Positions 22,336 to 32,179 of a DNA stretch of 64,000 nt are shown here, piece by piece. The stretch covers positions 1,488,001 to 1,552,000 of the forward strand of contig CP077641.1 of NCBI GenBank assembly GCA_019056435.1. Reading direction: 5' to 3'. Under the pieces are notes generated by a model, which saw nothing but the letters and a program-made list of their open reading frames with translations, ran no database searches and had not been told where the DNA came from. The position numbers were made by a program, and so were the translations under genes. The stretch is from Stutzerimonas stutzeri. Its GTDB lineage: Bacteria; Pseudomonadota; Gammaproteobacteria; Pseudomonadales; Pseudomonadaceae. Position 1 is the first letter of the stretch. Every line of letters begins with the position of its first letter.

Positions 22336-23517
22336 ATGCTGACCCTGGAACACCAGTCCGCCGAAGATTTTCGGGACACCCCCTATGGCCGGCAGCTGTT
22401 GAGTGGCTTCCGCTGCCTGCTGTTTGCACCTGGCCTGGAGCGGGAGTTCCGCCGTTACCTTGACCGCCAGGCGCGCCTGGCACAGTGCCTGGGTGCCTGC
22501 CTGTTGCTTGCGGTGGTCGGCGGCTACCTCTATGTGGAGCGCACCCTCTTCGCCTACTCGGACCCGCGATGGCTGTTGGAACTGACGGTGTTGCGCCTGC
22601 TGCAGATGGTCCCCGGCGTCGCGGTGCTGGTCATTACCGTGCTGCACAGCCGTGTGCGGGTGATTGCCAATCAGCTATTCCCGTTGCTGCTCGTCATAGT
22701 CGGCGCCATCGCCGCGCGGATCGATATCCAGTATGAGGTGGTGCAGCCAGAGATGGCCTTTCGCTACGGTGCCGGGCTGCTGATCGTCTGTTCCTTCTTC
22801 TTTCTGGGCATCACCTTCTGGCGCGCCCTGGCCAGCGCGGCGGCCATCATTCTGCTCGACCTGATCATCGCCTCGATGATCCTGTCCTCGGCCGACATGC
22901 GTGTGCACTGGATATCGGTCAGCTACTACGTGCTCTTGCTCGTCATCGGGGCGGTCAGCCGCTACGTGCATGAATACTCGCAGCGCGAGCAATTTCTCGT
23001 GCGCAAGCTGTTGGGGTGGGTTGCCGAGCACGATGCCATGAGCGGTCTGGCCAACCGGCGCAGCTTCGACACGGCACTGAAGCAGACGCTGCTGCAGGCG
23101 CGGCGCGACCGCCAGCCTGTGGCGCTGCTGTTGCTCGACCTGGACAACTTCAAGGCCTACAACGACAACCTGGGGCATCCTGCCGGCGATGCGTTGATCC
23201 GGCAGTTCAGCGAGGTACTGGCGAGCTTCTCCCGGCGGCCGATGGACCTGGCAGCGCGGGTCGGCGGCGAGGAGTTCGCGCTGCTGTTGCTCAACTGCAA
23301 TGCCCAGGCAGCTCAGGTGATCGCCGGGCAGGTGCTGGCGGCGCTTGCCGAGCGCGCCATTGCGCACCCGGCCTCGGCCCAGGGGCCGCACGTGACTGTC
23401 AGCATCGGCGTGGCGGCCTGGCGGCACGGCCAGAGTGCAGAGCAGCTCTACCAGGCGGCCGATGCCGCGCTCTATCACGCCAAGCAGGCCGGCAAGAACT
23501 GTTACGCCGCGGCCTGA
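22336..23517 (+). CDS. Membrane diguanylate cyclase (GGDEF)
   Basis: 393 residues. A cytoplasmic N-terminal stretch is followed by about six membrane helices (residues 55-215, from LAQCLGACLLLAVVGGYLYV) and a GGDEF domain starting at HDAMSGLANRRSFD. The active site reads GGEEF (RVGGEEFALLLL), and an RxxD inhibitory site (RPMD) sits five residues before it; LLLDLDNFKAYND binds nucleotide and metal. It should therefore synthesise c-di-GMP under product control. The membrane region resembles the sensor part of AdrA/DgcC-like cyclases but I do not assign a ligand. It stands alone between divergent and convergent neighbours. Confidence 0.92.
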   Translation: MLTLEHQSAEDFRDTPYGRQLLSGFRCLLFAPGLEREFRRYLDRQARLAQCLGACLLLAVVGGYLYVERTLFAYSDPRWLLELTVLRLLQMVPGVAVLVITVLHSRVRVIANQLFPLLLVIVGAIAARIDIQYEVVQPEMAFRYGAGLLIVCSFFFLGITFWRALASAAAIILLDLIIASMILSSADMRVHWISVSYYVLLLVIGAVSRYVHEYSQREQFLVRKLLGWVAEHDAMSGLANRRSFDTALKQTLLQARRDRQPVALLLLDLDNFKAYNDNLGHPAGDALIRQFSEVLASFSRRPMDLAARVGGEEFALLLLNCNAQAAQVIAGQVLAALAERAIAHPASAQGPHVTVSIGVAAWRHGQSAEQLYQAADAALYHAKQAGKNCYAAA

Positions 23518-23553
23518 ACCGCGGCTGAGTCAGGTGCGAAGGGCGCGCCAGGG

Positions 23554-23955
23554 TCAGCGGCGCGGAGCAACCGGGCGCGTGCGGCCGCTGCCGTCGATGG
23601 CCACGAAGACGAACACGGCCTCGGTGACCTTGCGCCATTCGCTCGACAATGGATCATCGCTCCACACCTCCACCAGCATGCGAATCGAGCTGCGCCCGAC
23701 CTCCAGCGTCTGGGTATAGAACGACAGCTGCGCGCCAACCGGCACTGGCACCATGAAGGCCATGCGGTCGATGGACACCGTTGCCACGCGGCCGGCCGCG
23801 ACGCGACTGGCCATCGCGGTGCCGGCCAGATCCATCTGCGACACCAGCCAGCCGCCGTAGATGTCACCGAAACCGTTGGTCTCACGCGGCAGTGCGGTCA
23901 GCTGGAGAGCCAGGTCGCCCTGAGGGATCGGATCTTCCTGTTCGTATTCGTTCAT
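23554..23955 (-). CDS. Acyl-CoA thioesterase, YciA-like hotdog fold
   Basis: 133 residues from ATG 23955 (MNEYEQEDPIPQGDLALQL). Hotdog-fold acyl-CoA hydrolase: TNGFGDIYGGWLVSQMDLAGTAMA is the conserved active-site helix region and TVSIDRMAFMVPV the following strand. YciA-type enzymes hydrolyse a range of acyl-CoAs to free CoA. The frame is open upstream, but only this start matches family length. It is divergent from pstS, sharing the 218-base intergenic region that holds the Pho box. Confidence 0.9.
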   Translation of the reverse strand: MNEYEQEDPIPQGDLALQLTALPRETNGFGDIYGGWLVSQMDLAGTAMASRVAAGRVATVSIDRMAFMVPVPVGAQLSFYTQTLEVGRSSIRMLVEVWSDDPLSSEWRKVTEAVFVFVAIDGSGRTRPVAPRR

Positions 23956-24082
23956 CGGTCGGACTCGCGGCGCGTTTGTTGTTCTGGCGCGAAACGCCCG
24001 CGGTAGTGCGGGCCGGGGCGAGTATAGCGGCTGCGTGCGTCCCCAGCGACCAGCTTGGGACAAGTCTGCAGTCGTAACCAGA

Positions 24083-24100
24083 TTGTCATATTCCATTCAT
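24083..24100 (+). promoter_or_regulatory. Pho box upstream of pstS
   Basis: TTGTCAT-ATTC-CATTCAT fits the PhoB-binding pattern of two CTGTCAT-like 7-mers spaced by four A/T-rich bases. It lies 74 bases before the pstS start. The match is good in the first half, weaker in the second. Confidence 0.7.
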
Positions 24101-24173
24101 AGAGTGGTCACACGGCCTGCAGACAATGGCCCCCGTTCCAACACACTCGAGCACACCCTGCTAGGAGCAAGGT

Positions 24174-25142
24174 ATGAAACTGAATCGTTTGATGGCGGCC
24201 CTGACGTTTGTAGCTGCTGGTGTAGGCGCTGCAAGTGCGGTCGCTGCGGTTGACCCGTCGCTGCCGGCCTATGAGAAGACCTCCGGTGTTTCCGGCAACC
24301 TCTCCAGCGTCGGTTCCGACTCGCTGGCCAACCTGATGACGCTGTGGGCCGAAGACTTCAAGCGCTTCTACCCGAACGTCAACATCCAGATCCAGGCTGC
24401 CGGTTCCTCCACCGCACCGCCGGCTCTGACCGAAGGCACTTCCAACATCGGCCCGATGAGCCGTCCGATGAAGGACAACGAAATCCAGGCCTTCGAAGAA
24501 AAGTACGGCTACAAGCCGACCGAAGTACCGGTCGCCATCGACGCCCTGGCTGTCTTCGTACACAAGGACAACCCGATCAAGAGCCTGGACATCGAGCAGG
24601 TTGACGCCATCTTCTCCAGCACCCGTCTGTGTGGTGGCGAACAAGACATCAAGACCTGGGGAGACGTTGGTCTGACGGGCGAATGGGCCAGCAAGCCGAT
24701 TCAGCTGTTCGGCCGTAACTCGGTATCCGGCACCTACGGTTACTTCAAGGAAGAAGCCCTGTGCAAGGGTGACTTCAAGTCCAACGTGAACGAGCAGCCG
24801 GGCTCCGCGTCGGTCGTGCAGTCGATCTCCAGCACCCTGAACGCCATCGGTTACTCGGGCATCGGCTACAAGACCTCCAGCGTCCGTGCCGTTCCGCTGT
24901 CCAAGGGCGGTGAAGCCTTCGAAGCCAACGAAGAGAACGCCCTGGCTGGCAAGTTCCCGCTGGCACGCTTCTTCTACGTCTACGTCAACAAGGCGCCGAA
25001 CAAGCCGCTGAGCCCGCTGGACGCCGAGTTCCTGAAGCTCGTACTGTCCAAGCAGGGTCAGGAAGTCGTGGTCAAGGATGGCTACATCCCGCTGCCGAAG
25101 AAAGTCGTCGACAAGACGCTGAGCGACCTGGGCCTCAACTAA
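24174..25142 (+). CDS. pstS: Phosphate ABC transporter substrate-binding protein PstS
   Basis: 322-residue periplasmic phosphate receptor with a signal peptide (cleavage around AVAA before [10 protein letters not shown]). The phosphate-binding features are [44 protein letters not shown] and [13 protein letters not shown]. It starts 74 bases after a Pho box, with Shine-Dalgarno AGGAGCAAGG. A GC-rich hairpin and a second Pho promoter separate it from pstC, so it can be expressed far above the permease, as binding proteins usually are. The type is the pseudomonad long PstS that contributes to surface phosphate binding in related species. Confidence 0.96.
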   Translation: MKLNRLMAALTFVAAGVGAASAVAAVDPSLPAYEKTSGVSGNLSSVGSDSLANLMTLWAEDFKRFYPNVNIQIQAAGSSTAPPALTEGTSNIGPMSRPMKDNEIQAFEEKYGYKPTEVPVAIDALAVFVHKDNPIKSLDIEQVDAIFSSTRLCGGEQDIKTWGDVGLTGEWASKPIQLFGRNSVSGTYGYFKEEALCKGDFKSNVNEQPGSASVVQSISSTLNAIGYSGIGYKTSSVRAVPLSKGGEAFEANEENALAGKFPLARFFYVYVNKAPNKPLSPLDAEFLKLVLSKQGQEVVVKDGYIPLPKKVVDKTLSDLGLN

Positions 25143-25183
25143 GGCCTGCTGCACGGCTCGCGGCCTCGGCCGCAGGCTGAGCA

Positions 25184-25217
25184 AACGCCCGCCACGCCAA
25201 GCGCGTTGGCGGGCGTT
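25184..25217 (+). terminator. Hairpin after pstS
   Basis: AACGCCCGCC (25184-25193) pairs perfectly with GGCGGGCGTT (25208-25217) over a 14-base loop, 42 bases after the pstS stop. There is no long U tract, so it may protect the pstS 3' end as much as terminate. Confidence 0.55.
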
Positions 25218-25231
25218 GTCGTGTCATTGGC

Positions 25232-25265
25232 CTGTAATTTTTCTGTCACACGACTGCATTAAATT
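25232..25265 (+). promoter_or_regulatory. Pho box and -10 element of the pstC promoter
   Basis: CTGTAAT-TTTT-CTGTCAC (25232-25249) is a near-consensus PhoB box. A -10-like TAAATT (25260-25265) follows after ten bases, the normal distance in PhoB-activated promoters where the box replaces the -35. It gives pstCAB-phoU its own phosphate-starvation promoter. Confidence 0.85.
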
Positions 25266-25351
25266 AGGCGCCCGACCGGCCCCAAGCCGGAAACTGGCTT
25301 GCGCCAACGCGGCGCGGCGGACAAAACGGCCCGAGGGGCCAGGACCTTCGC

Positions 25352-27622
25352 ATGAACGATATCGAGACCATGAGCGCGAATTCCGATCTGCAACGGCTGG
25401 ACTTCAACACCCCGGCCCTGCAACGCAAGCGCCGCATACGTGCGCTGAAAGACAACCTGGCGCGCTGGTACGTCTCCATTGGCGGCCTCGCCGTGCTTGG
25501 CGCCATCTGCCTGATCTTCTTCTACCTCGCGCAGGTCGTGACGCCCATGTTCCAGGGCGCCGAGATGGAAGCGCGTGATGCCCAGCAGCCGGCCTGGCTG
25601 GCCGAGGCTGGCGAACCGCTGCTGCTGGCGATGGAAGAGCAGAATCAGGTGGCCCTGCGCCTGGGCGATGATGGTGCGGTTCGTTTCTTCAGCGTGCCGC
25701 GGGGTGAGCTGATTCGTACCGTCGACCTGCCGCTGCCGACCGGTACTCGCATCGTCTCGGTCGGGCAGGATACCCCTGGCAACCGCCGCATGGTGCTGGC
25801 CTGGACAACGGCCAGGTGCTGGTGGCCGAGCATAACTACAAGCTGACCTATCCCGAGGGCAAGAAGACCATCACCCCCAGGTGGACTTCCCTTGGTGAAG
25901 CACCGCTGAACCTGGACCCCGAGGGGCGTCCGATCGAGCACGCGGCGATCAGCCTGAACGGCAAGACGCTGATGGTGGCGGGGGCGACCGATGGCGTCCT
26001 GCATGCCCTGCGCATCGCCGCGACCGAGAACATGCTGACTGGCGAAACCACGCTGGAAGAAGAACGGCTGCAGCTGCCGCAGCTGTCCGAGCCGATCAAG
26101 GCGCTGCGAATCGACCCGCGTCAGACTTGGCTGTTCGCCGTCAGCGGCCGGGCCAGCGTCGATGTGTTCGACCTGCGGCGCAAACAGCTCAACGGTCGTT
26201 ACAAGCTGCTCGAAGGCAAGGGTGAGATCACGACGGTCGCCCCGCTGCTCGGTGGCATCTCGTTGATGGTCGGCAACTCCACCGGCGGCATCGGGCAGTG
26301 GTTCATGGTGCGCGGCGCCGAAGGGCAGTCCGAGCTCAAGCGCGTCCGCAGCTTCCAGCTGGGTGACCAGCCGATTGCCCAGATCATCCCCGAAGAGCGT
26401 CGCAAGGGCTTTCTTGCCCTCGACAGTGCCGGCGAACTCGGCATCTTTCACAGCACTGCACACCGCACCCTGCTGACCGAACAGGTCGCGAAGGGCGCCG
26501 CCATGGCCGCGCTGTCGCCGCGGGCGACGCGTCTGCTGGTTGAATCCGATGGGCAACTGCAGCGCTTCGTGATCGACAATCCGCACCCGGAGATTTCCTG
26601 GAGCGCGCTGGGGCAAGGTCTGGTACGAAAGCTATCCCGAGCCTGATTACATCTGGCAGTCGACGTCCGCGACCGGTGACTTCGAGCCCAAGCTGAGCCT
26701 CTCCCCGCTGGCGTTCGGCACCCTCAAGGCTGCCTTCTACGCGATGTTGCTGGCCGCGCCCCTGGCGATCTGCGCCGCCTTCTACACCGCCTATTTCATG
26801 GCGCCGTCGCTGCGCCGCAAGGTCAAGCCGGTCATCGAACTGATGGAAGCGCTGCCGACGGTCATCCTCGGTTTCTTCGCCGGTCTGTTCCTCGCGCCGT
26901 TCCTGGAAAATCATCTGCCGGGCATTTTCAGCCTGCTGATGCTGACGCCTATCGGCATCCTGCTCGCCGCCTGGGCCTGGAGCCGCCTGCCCGAGCGCGT
27001 ACGCCTGAGCGTGCCGGATGGCTGGGAAGCGGTGCTGCTCATTCCGGTGATCCTGGCCGTGGGCTGGGGTTCGATCGCCGCCAGCGGCTACCTGGAGAAC
27101 TGGCTGTTCAACGGTGACATGCGCCACTGGCTGTCCCACGAGATGGGCATTCCCTTCGATCAGCGCAACGCGTTGGTGATCGGCCTGGCCATGGGCTTCG
27201 CGGTGATCCCGACCATCTATTCGATCGCCGAGGATGCCGTGTTCAGCGTACCGAAGAGCCTGACCCTGGGGTCGCTGGCGCTGGGCGCGACACCTTGGCA
27301 GACGCTCACCCGCGTGGTTCTGCTGACGGCAAGCCCGGGCATCTTCTCCGCCTTGATGATCGGCATGGGCCGCGCCGTCGGCGAGACCATGATCGTGCTG
27401 ATGGCGACCGGCAACACGCCGATCATGGAGATGAACATCTTCGAGGGCATGCGCACCCTGGCGGCGAACGTCGCGGTGGAAATGCCCGAGTCGGAGGTCG
27501 GGAGTACGCACTATCGCGTGCTGTTCCTCGCCGCGATGGTGCTGCTGATGTTCACCTTCGTGATGAACACCCTGGCCGAGCTGATCCGTCAGCGCCTGCG
27601 TCGCAAGTACGCCAGCCTGTAA
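25352..27622 (+). CDS. pstC: Phosphate ABC transporter permease PstC, long form, two frameshifts
   Basis: Inner-membrane permease of PstSCAB. After ATG 25352 comes a cytoplasmic segment and one helix (SIGGLAVLGAICLIFFYLAQ), then a periplasmic insert of about 380 residues with beta-propeller-like repeats (LLAMEEQNQVALRLGDDGAV; FAVSGRASVDVFDLRRKQLNG), then the five-helix permease core starting LSPLAFGTLKAAFYAMLLAAP, with the ABC-coupling loop SLALGATPWQTLTRVVL. Two frame breaks occur: at 25798-25799 (GG for GGG) and at about 26608 (a CT pair missing). Repair gives 757 residues, typical of the pseudomonad long PstC rather than the 320-residue E. coli type. Confidence 0.9.
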
Positions 27623-27696
27623 CAACCAACCGTGCCTACGGGCGCAACACGCAGCCAGCCATGGCTGCGACGAGATTTCGACAAAGGTATCGATCC

Positions 27697-29366
27697 GTGA
27701 AAAAGGATTCGCTGAAAACCTGGATCAAGAGCGGCACCCCTGGGTCTGGATGAATGCCGGCGCCGTGTCCATCGCCGTGATCATGACACTGGGCCTGCTG
27801 GCGGTAATCGCCGTGCGTGGTCTGGAACATTTCTGGCCCGCGGACGTGATCGTCGCCGACTACCAGATGCCCGGCGGCGAGCCGAAGATCATGGCCGGCG
27901 AGGTGGTGCAGGCCGAGCAGGTGCCGCGTGCCCGCCTGGCCGCCAGCGGTTTGCCGGTCAACGTCGAAGGCGGCGAATTCATGACCCGCGAGCTGCTCAA
28001 GGTCGGTAACCGTGAGGTCTACGGCGCGGATTTCTCCTGGGTCGTGGGCGAGTGGCTGAGCGACCAGCGCAAGCCTACCGATCTCGTCGTCCTGGAGCGC
28101 CGCGAGTGGGGCAACTTCTATGGTGAGCTGCTGGCGGTCAAGGAGGAAGGCACCCTGGTCGCCGAAGGCGAGGCAGCCTGGGGTGAGCTGCAGCAGCGCA
28201 TCGAGCGCATCGACGAGCTGCATCAGCAGATCGCTCGCCTGGAGGCGGTCGACATCGGGCGAATCAACTACGGGCTGGAGCGCCTGCGCCTGAAGACCCG
28301 CAAGCTCGAACTCGATGGGCAGCTCGACACCGCGGCCCAGGCCGAGCTGGACGCCGAGCGCGCCCAGTGGGATGCCGAATACAAGGCGCTGGAGAACGAG
28401 CTGGTCGCGCTGCACAGGGCGTTCAACCGCGACAGCATCACCATGCGAACCATGGATGGCCAGGAAAAGGAACTCAGCCTGGGCAAGGTGGTGCGCGCCT
28501 ACCGGCCCAACGCCATGTCGCTGCCGGACAAGCTGGGTTTCTACTTCGCCAAGATATGGGAGTTCGTCAGCGACGAGCCGCGTGAGGCGAACACCGAGGG
28601 CGGTATCTTCCCGGCCATCTTCGGCACCGTGCTGATGACCATCATCATGGCGGTCATCGTGACCCCGTTCGGCGTGATCGCGGCAGTCTACCTGCGCGAA
28701 TACGCCAAGCAGGGCGTGCTGACCCGGATCATCCGCATTGCGGTCAACAACCTCGCCGGCGTGCCCTCGATCGTCTACGGCGTGTTCGGCCTGGGCTTCT
28801 TCGTCTATGTGCTTGGCGGCTCGCTCGACCGCATCTTCTACCCGGAAGCGGCACCGGCGCCGGTGTTCGGCACGCCCGGCCTGATGTGGGCCTCGCTGAC
28901 GCTGGCGATCCTGACGCTGCCGGTAGTGATCGTCGCCACCGAGGAAGGCCTGGCGCGGATTCCGCGGATCCTCCGTGAAGGTTCGCTGGCACTGGGTGCG
29001 ACCAAGTCCGAGACGCTCTGGAAGGTGGTACTGCCGATGGCCAGCCCGGCGATGATGACCGGCCTGATCCTCGCCGTGGCGCGCGCCGCTGGCGAAGTGG
29101 CGCCGCTGATGCTGGTGGGCGTGGTCAAGCTGGCCCCGAGCCTGCCGCTCAACGGCAACTACCCCTACCTGCACCTGGACCAGAAGATCATGCACCTGGG
29201 CTTCCACATCTACGATGTCGGCTTCCAGAGCCCCAACGTGGAGGCGGCTCGGCCCCTGGTCTATGCGACTGCGCTGCTGCTGGTACTGGTCATCGCCATC
29301 CTCAACCTGACCGCGGTCGTGATTCGTAACCATCTGCGCGAAAAATACAAAGCGCTCGACCATTAA
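27697..29366 (+). CDS. pstA: Phosphate ABC transporter permease PstA, long form, frameshifted
   Basis: Second permease subunit of PstSCAB. GTG 27697 starts MKKDSLKTWIKSGTP; the frame then breaks at the C run 27737-27740, and one extra C gives GTPWVWMNAGAVSIAVIMTLGLLAVIAVRG, restoring the first membrane helix and a 556-residue protein. A soluble insert of about 230 residues follows, including a likely coiled coil (GELQQRIERIDELHQQIARL). The permease core begins at FPAIFGTVLMTIIMAVIVTPF and has the coupling loop GSLALGATKSETLWKVVLPMA. Without repair, ATG 27750 would begin the protein inside that first helix. It lies 74 bases after pstC. Confidence 0.9.
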
Positions 29367-29379
29367 CCGCCGATAAAAG

Positions 29380-29450
29380 CGCTGGAGGCCAGACGCTGGA
29401 CGAACACACGGCACCGACCGCGTCCAGCCTCGAGCCTCTGGCCTCCAGCG
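29380..29450. repeat. Long nested inverted repeat between pstA and pstB
   Basis: Outer arms CGCTGGAGGCCAGA (29380-29393) and TCTGGCCTCCAGCG (29437-29450) match perfectly; inner arms GCTGGACG and CGTCCAGC (about 29395-29402 and 29421-29428) extend the fold, leaving a loop of about 20 bases. It fills the pstA-pstB gap, ending 15 bases before the pstB start. Confidence 0.8.
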
Positions 29451-29465
29451 ACTACGGAGACATTC

Positions 29466-30296
29466 ATGTCACAAGCAAAGACGCATTCCATCGACATTTC
29501 GGCGCTGGGTCGTGACAAGCGCGCCCTGAACCTGGCCAGCGAGCAGGTGGCCCTCGAAGTGCCGGATCTGAGCCTTTACTACGGCGAAAAGCAGGCGCTT
29601 TACAACATCAGCATGAACATCCCGCGCCAGCGTGTGACCGCCTTCATCGGCCCGTCCGGTTGCGGCAAATCGACCCTGCTGCGTTGCTTCAACCGCATGA
29701 ACGACTTGGTCGACGGCTGCCGCATCGAGGGCGAGATTCGCCTGGACGGCACCAACATCTACCGCAAGGGCGAGGATGTCGCCGATCTGCGGCGTCGTGT
29801 CGGCATGGTGTTCCAGAAGCCCAACCCGTTCCCCAAGAGCATTTACGAGAACGTGATCTACGGCCTGCGCATCCAGGGCATCAAGCAGAAGCGCGTGCTG
29901 GACGAGACGGTCGAATGGGCGCTCAAGGGCGCCGCGCTCTGGGATGAAGTGAAGGACCGCCTGCACGAATCGGCGCTCGGCCTCTCTGGCGGCCAGCAGC
30001 AGCGCCTGGTCATCGCCCGTACCATCGCCGTGCAGCCCGAAGTGCTGCTGCTCGACGAGCCGAGCTCGGCGCTCGATCCGATCTCCTCGCTGAAGGTCGA
30101 GGAGCTCATCTACGAGCTGAAGGCCAAGTACACCATCGTCATCGTCACCCACAACATGCAACAGGCCGCGCGCGTCTCCGACTACACGGCATTCATGTAC
30201 ATGGGCAAGCTGATCGAGTACGGCGACACCGATACGCTGTTCACCAACCCGGAAAAGAAGCAGACAGAGGATTACATCACTGGCCGCTACGGTTGA
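29466..30296 (+). CDS. pstB: Phosphate ABC transporter ATPase PstB
   Basis: 276-residue cytoplasmic ATPase that powers PstSCAB. Walker A is GPSGCGKST, the Q-loop follows in [18 protein letters not shown], the signature is LSGGQQQR, Walker B is [12 protein letters not shown], and the switch His is in [14 protein letters not shown]. The N-terminal 35 residues before [14 protein letters not shown] are longer than in E. coli PstB but usual in pseudomonads. Shine-Dalgarno CGGAG precedes ATG 29466. phoU follows after 141 bases. Confidence 0.97.
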   Translation: MSQAKTHSIDISALGRDKRALNLASEQVALEVPDLSLYYGEKQALYNISMNIPRQRVTAFIGPSGCGKSTLLRCFNRMNDLVDGCRIEGEIRLDGTNIYRKGEDVADLRRRVGMVFQKPNPFPKSIYENVIYGLRIQGIKQKRVLDETVEWALKGAALWDEVKDRLHESALGLSGGQQQRLVIARTIAVQPEVLLLDEPSSALDPISSLKVEELIYELKAKYTIVIVTHNMQQAARVSDYTAFMYMGKLIEYGDTDTLFTNPEKKQTEDYITGRYG

Positions 30297-30437
30297 GGCC
30301 ATGTGAAACCGCCCTGGCGTCGTCGGGCGCGCTTGCGTACTCGTAGGTACTGTCTGCGCCCGAGCCAAGACCCGCCCACGATTTGCCAAAGGCCGGCCCG
30401 TCCGGCGAAAGAAAAACAGTTTCGCAAGGGTTCGCAC

Positions 30438-31160
30438 ATGATCAGCAAAGACAGTCACACCCAACACATTTCCCAGCAGTTCAACGCCGAGCTCGAAGAG
30501 GTGCGCAGCCATCTCCTGGCCATGGGCGGACTGGTGGAGAAGCAGGTCAACGATGCCGTCACCGCACTGATCGAGGCCGATTCAGGGCTGGCGCAGCAGG
30601 TGCGTGACGTCGACGACCAGATCAACCACATGGAGCGCGACATCGACGAGGAATGCATTCGCATCCTCGCCCGTCGCCAGCCGGCGGCCTCCGACCTGCG
30701 CCTGATCATCAGCATCTCCAAGTCGGTGATCGATCTCGAACGCATCGGTGACGAAGCGACCAAGATCGCCCGTCGCGCCATCGAACTCTGCGAGGACGGC
30801 GAGTCGCCTCGCGGCTACGTCGAGGTCCGCCATATCGGCGACCAGGTGCGCCGGATGGTGCAGGAAGCGCTCGATGCCTTCGCCCGCTTCGATGCCGACC
30901 TCGCGCTGTCGGTGGCGCAGTACGACAAGACGGTCGATCGCGAGTACAAGACCGCCCTGCGCGAGCTGGTCACCTACATGATGGAAGACCCGCGCTCGAT
31001 CTCCCGCGTGCTCAGCGTCATCTGGGTACTGCGCTCGCTGGAGCGGATCGGCGACCACGCACGCAACATCGCCGAGATGGTGATTTACCTGGTCCGCGGC
31101 ACCGACGTCCGTCACCTCGGCCTGACCCGCATGGCCGAAGAGGTCGCCAAGCGCGATTGA
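30438..31160 (+). CDS. phoU: Phosphate signalling protein PhoU
   Basis: 240-residue cytoplasmic regulator that links Pst activity to the PhoR kinase, keeping the Pho regulon silent when phosphate is plentiful. Two three-helix repeats are each marked by the metal-binding motif: DLERIGDEATKIA and SLERIGDHARNIA. ATG 30438 follows an AAGGG ribosome site and gives MISKDSHTQHISQQFNAELE, the usual start; an open frame reaches 30303 but is not conserved-looking. Last gene of the pst operon. Confidence 0.96.
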   Translation: MISKDSHTQHISQQFNAELEEVRSHLLAMGGLVEKQVNDAVTALIEADSGLAQQVRDVDDQINHMERDIDEECIRILARRQPAASDLRLIISISKSVIDLERIGDEATKIARRAIELCEDGESPRGYVEVRHIGDQVRRMVQEALDAFARFDADLALSVAQYDKTVDREYKTALRELVTYMMEDPRSISRVLSVIWVLRSLERIGDHARNIAEMVIYLVRGTDVRHLGLTRMAEEVAKRD

Positions 31161-31178
31161 TCGGCCGAGCGGGGCAGC

Positions 31179-32091
31179 TCAGCCCTGAGCCAAGGCCTCG
31201 CTCAGATAGTCGATGAGTACCCGCTGTTTCGGTGGCAGATGCAGGTTCTGCCGCCACAGCAGCCAGGCAGCGCCCTGGTACGAGCCGGTGTAGCGCCAGG
31301 GCGCCAGGACTTCGACCAGACGCCCCTCGGCCAGTGCCCCTCGGCCGTGAAGTGCGGTAGTACCGTGATGCCGAGGTCGGCCAGTGCCGCCTCCAGCCGC
31401 GCCTCGCTGTGGTTGCTGATGTAGCGGCCCCTTACCGTCACCACCTCCTGTTGCGCCCCGTTGCTGAAATGCCAGCGGTCGTCGCCGGGCCGCTCGCCCA
31501 GGAACAGGCAGCTGTGTCTGAGCAGTGCCTGGGGATGCTGCGGCGTGCCGTGCTCACGCAGGTAGGTCGGGCTGGCACAGAGCAACTGGCGCACGGCGGC
31601 CAGGGGCTTGCCGGCGAGGCCTCCGGGCGGCTGGTCGGTTACCTTGATCAACAGGTCGAAGCCATCTTCGACCAGGCTCGGCTCTGGTCGCTGATCTGCA
31701 GCTGCACATCCACTTCCGGATAACGGTGCAGAAAACCGGGCATCAAGGGGCTGATGACGAACTTGCCGTAGGCCTTGGGGACGCTCAGGCGCACCAGGCC
31801 GCGCGGACGCCGCATCAGGCGTTCGCCGACTGCCAGCGCCTCGTCGGCCGCGTCCAGCATTGACCGGCAATGGGCATAGAACTCCTGACCGGCCTCGTTG
31901 AGCCGTAACTGGCGCGTGGTGCGCTCCAGTAACCGCAGGGACAGCGCCTGTTCCAGGCGTGCCACCTGACGGCTCACGGCCGACGCCGTGGTGCCCAGCT
32001 GCCGCGCCGCGGCGGAAAAACTCCCGGCTTCGACCACGCGGGCAAAGACGGCCATGCCCGGTAAAAGCGCCGTCCTGTCATTTGTGCTCAT
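31179..32091 (-). CDS. LysR-family transcriptional regulator, two frameshifts
   Basis: DNA-binding regulator: N-terminal winged helix (GMAVFARVVEAGSFSAAARQLGTTASAVSRQVARLEQALSLRLL split over two frames nowhere; the helix is intact) and a C-terminal effector domain. Frames break at 31680-31681 (GG for GGG on plus) and at the C run 31337-31340 (four for five). After repair the order is QISDQSPSLVEDGFDLLIKV, then PHFTAEGALAEGRLVEVL and the end VLIDYLSEALAQG, 304 residues, a normal LysR length. It is divergent from the EamA permease gene (89 bases between starts), which is therefore its probable target. Confidence 0.85.
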
Positions 32092-32179
32092 GGTGAACAA
32101 GTCCTGGTCCGTTTCGATGGATTATCAAGCGATCGGTAGCAATGGACAATTCAGACTTCCGGTCGAGAGGAGAGGACAG

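Noticed and set aside
30297..30437. Extended N-terminus of PhoU from an in-frame ATG at 30303
   Set aside because: The extra 45 residues are Arg/Pro-rich and unlike the family; ATG 30438 has a ribosome site and the usual start.
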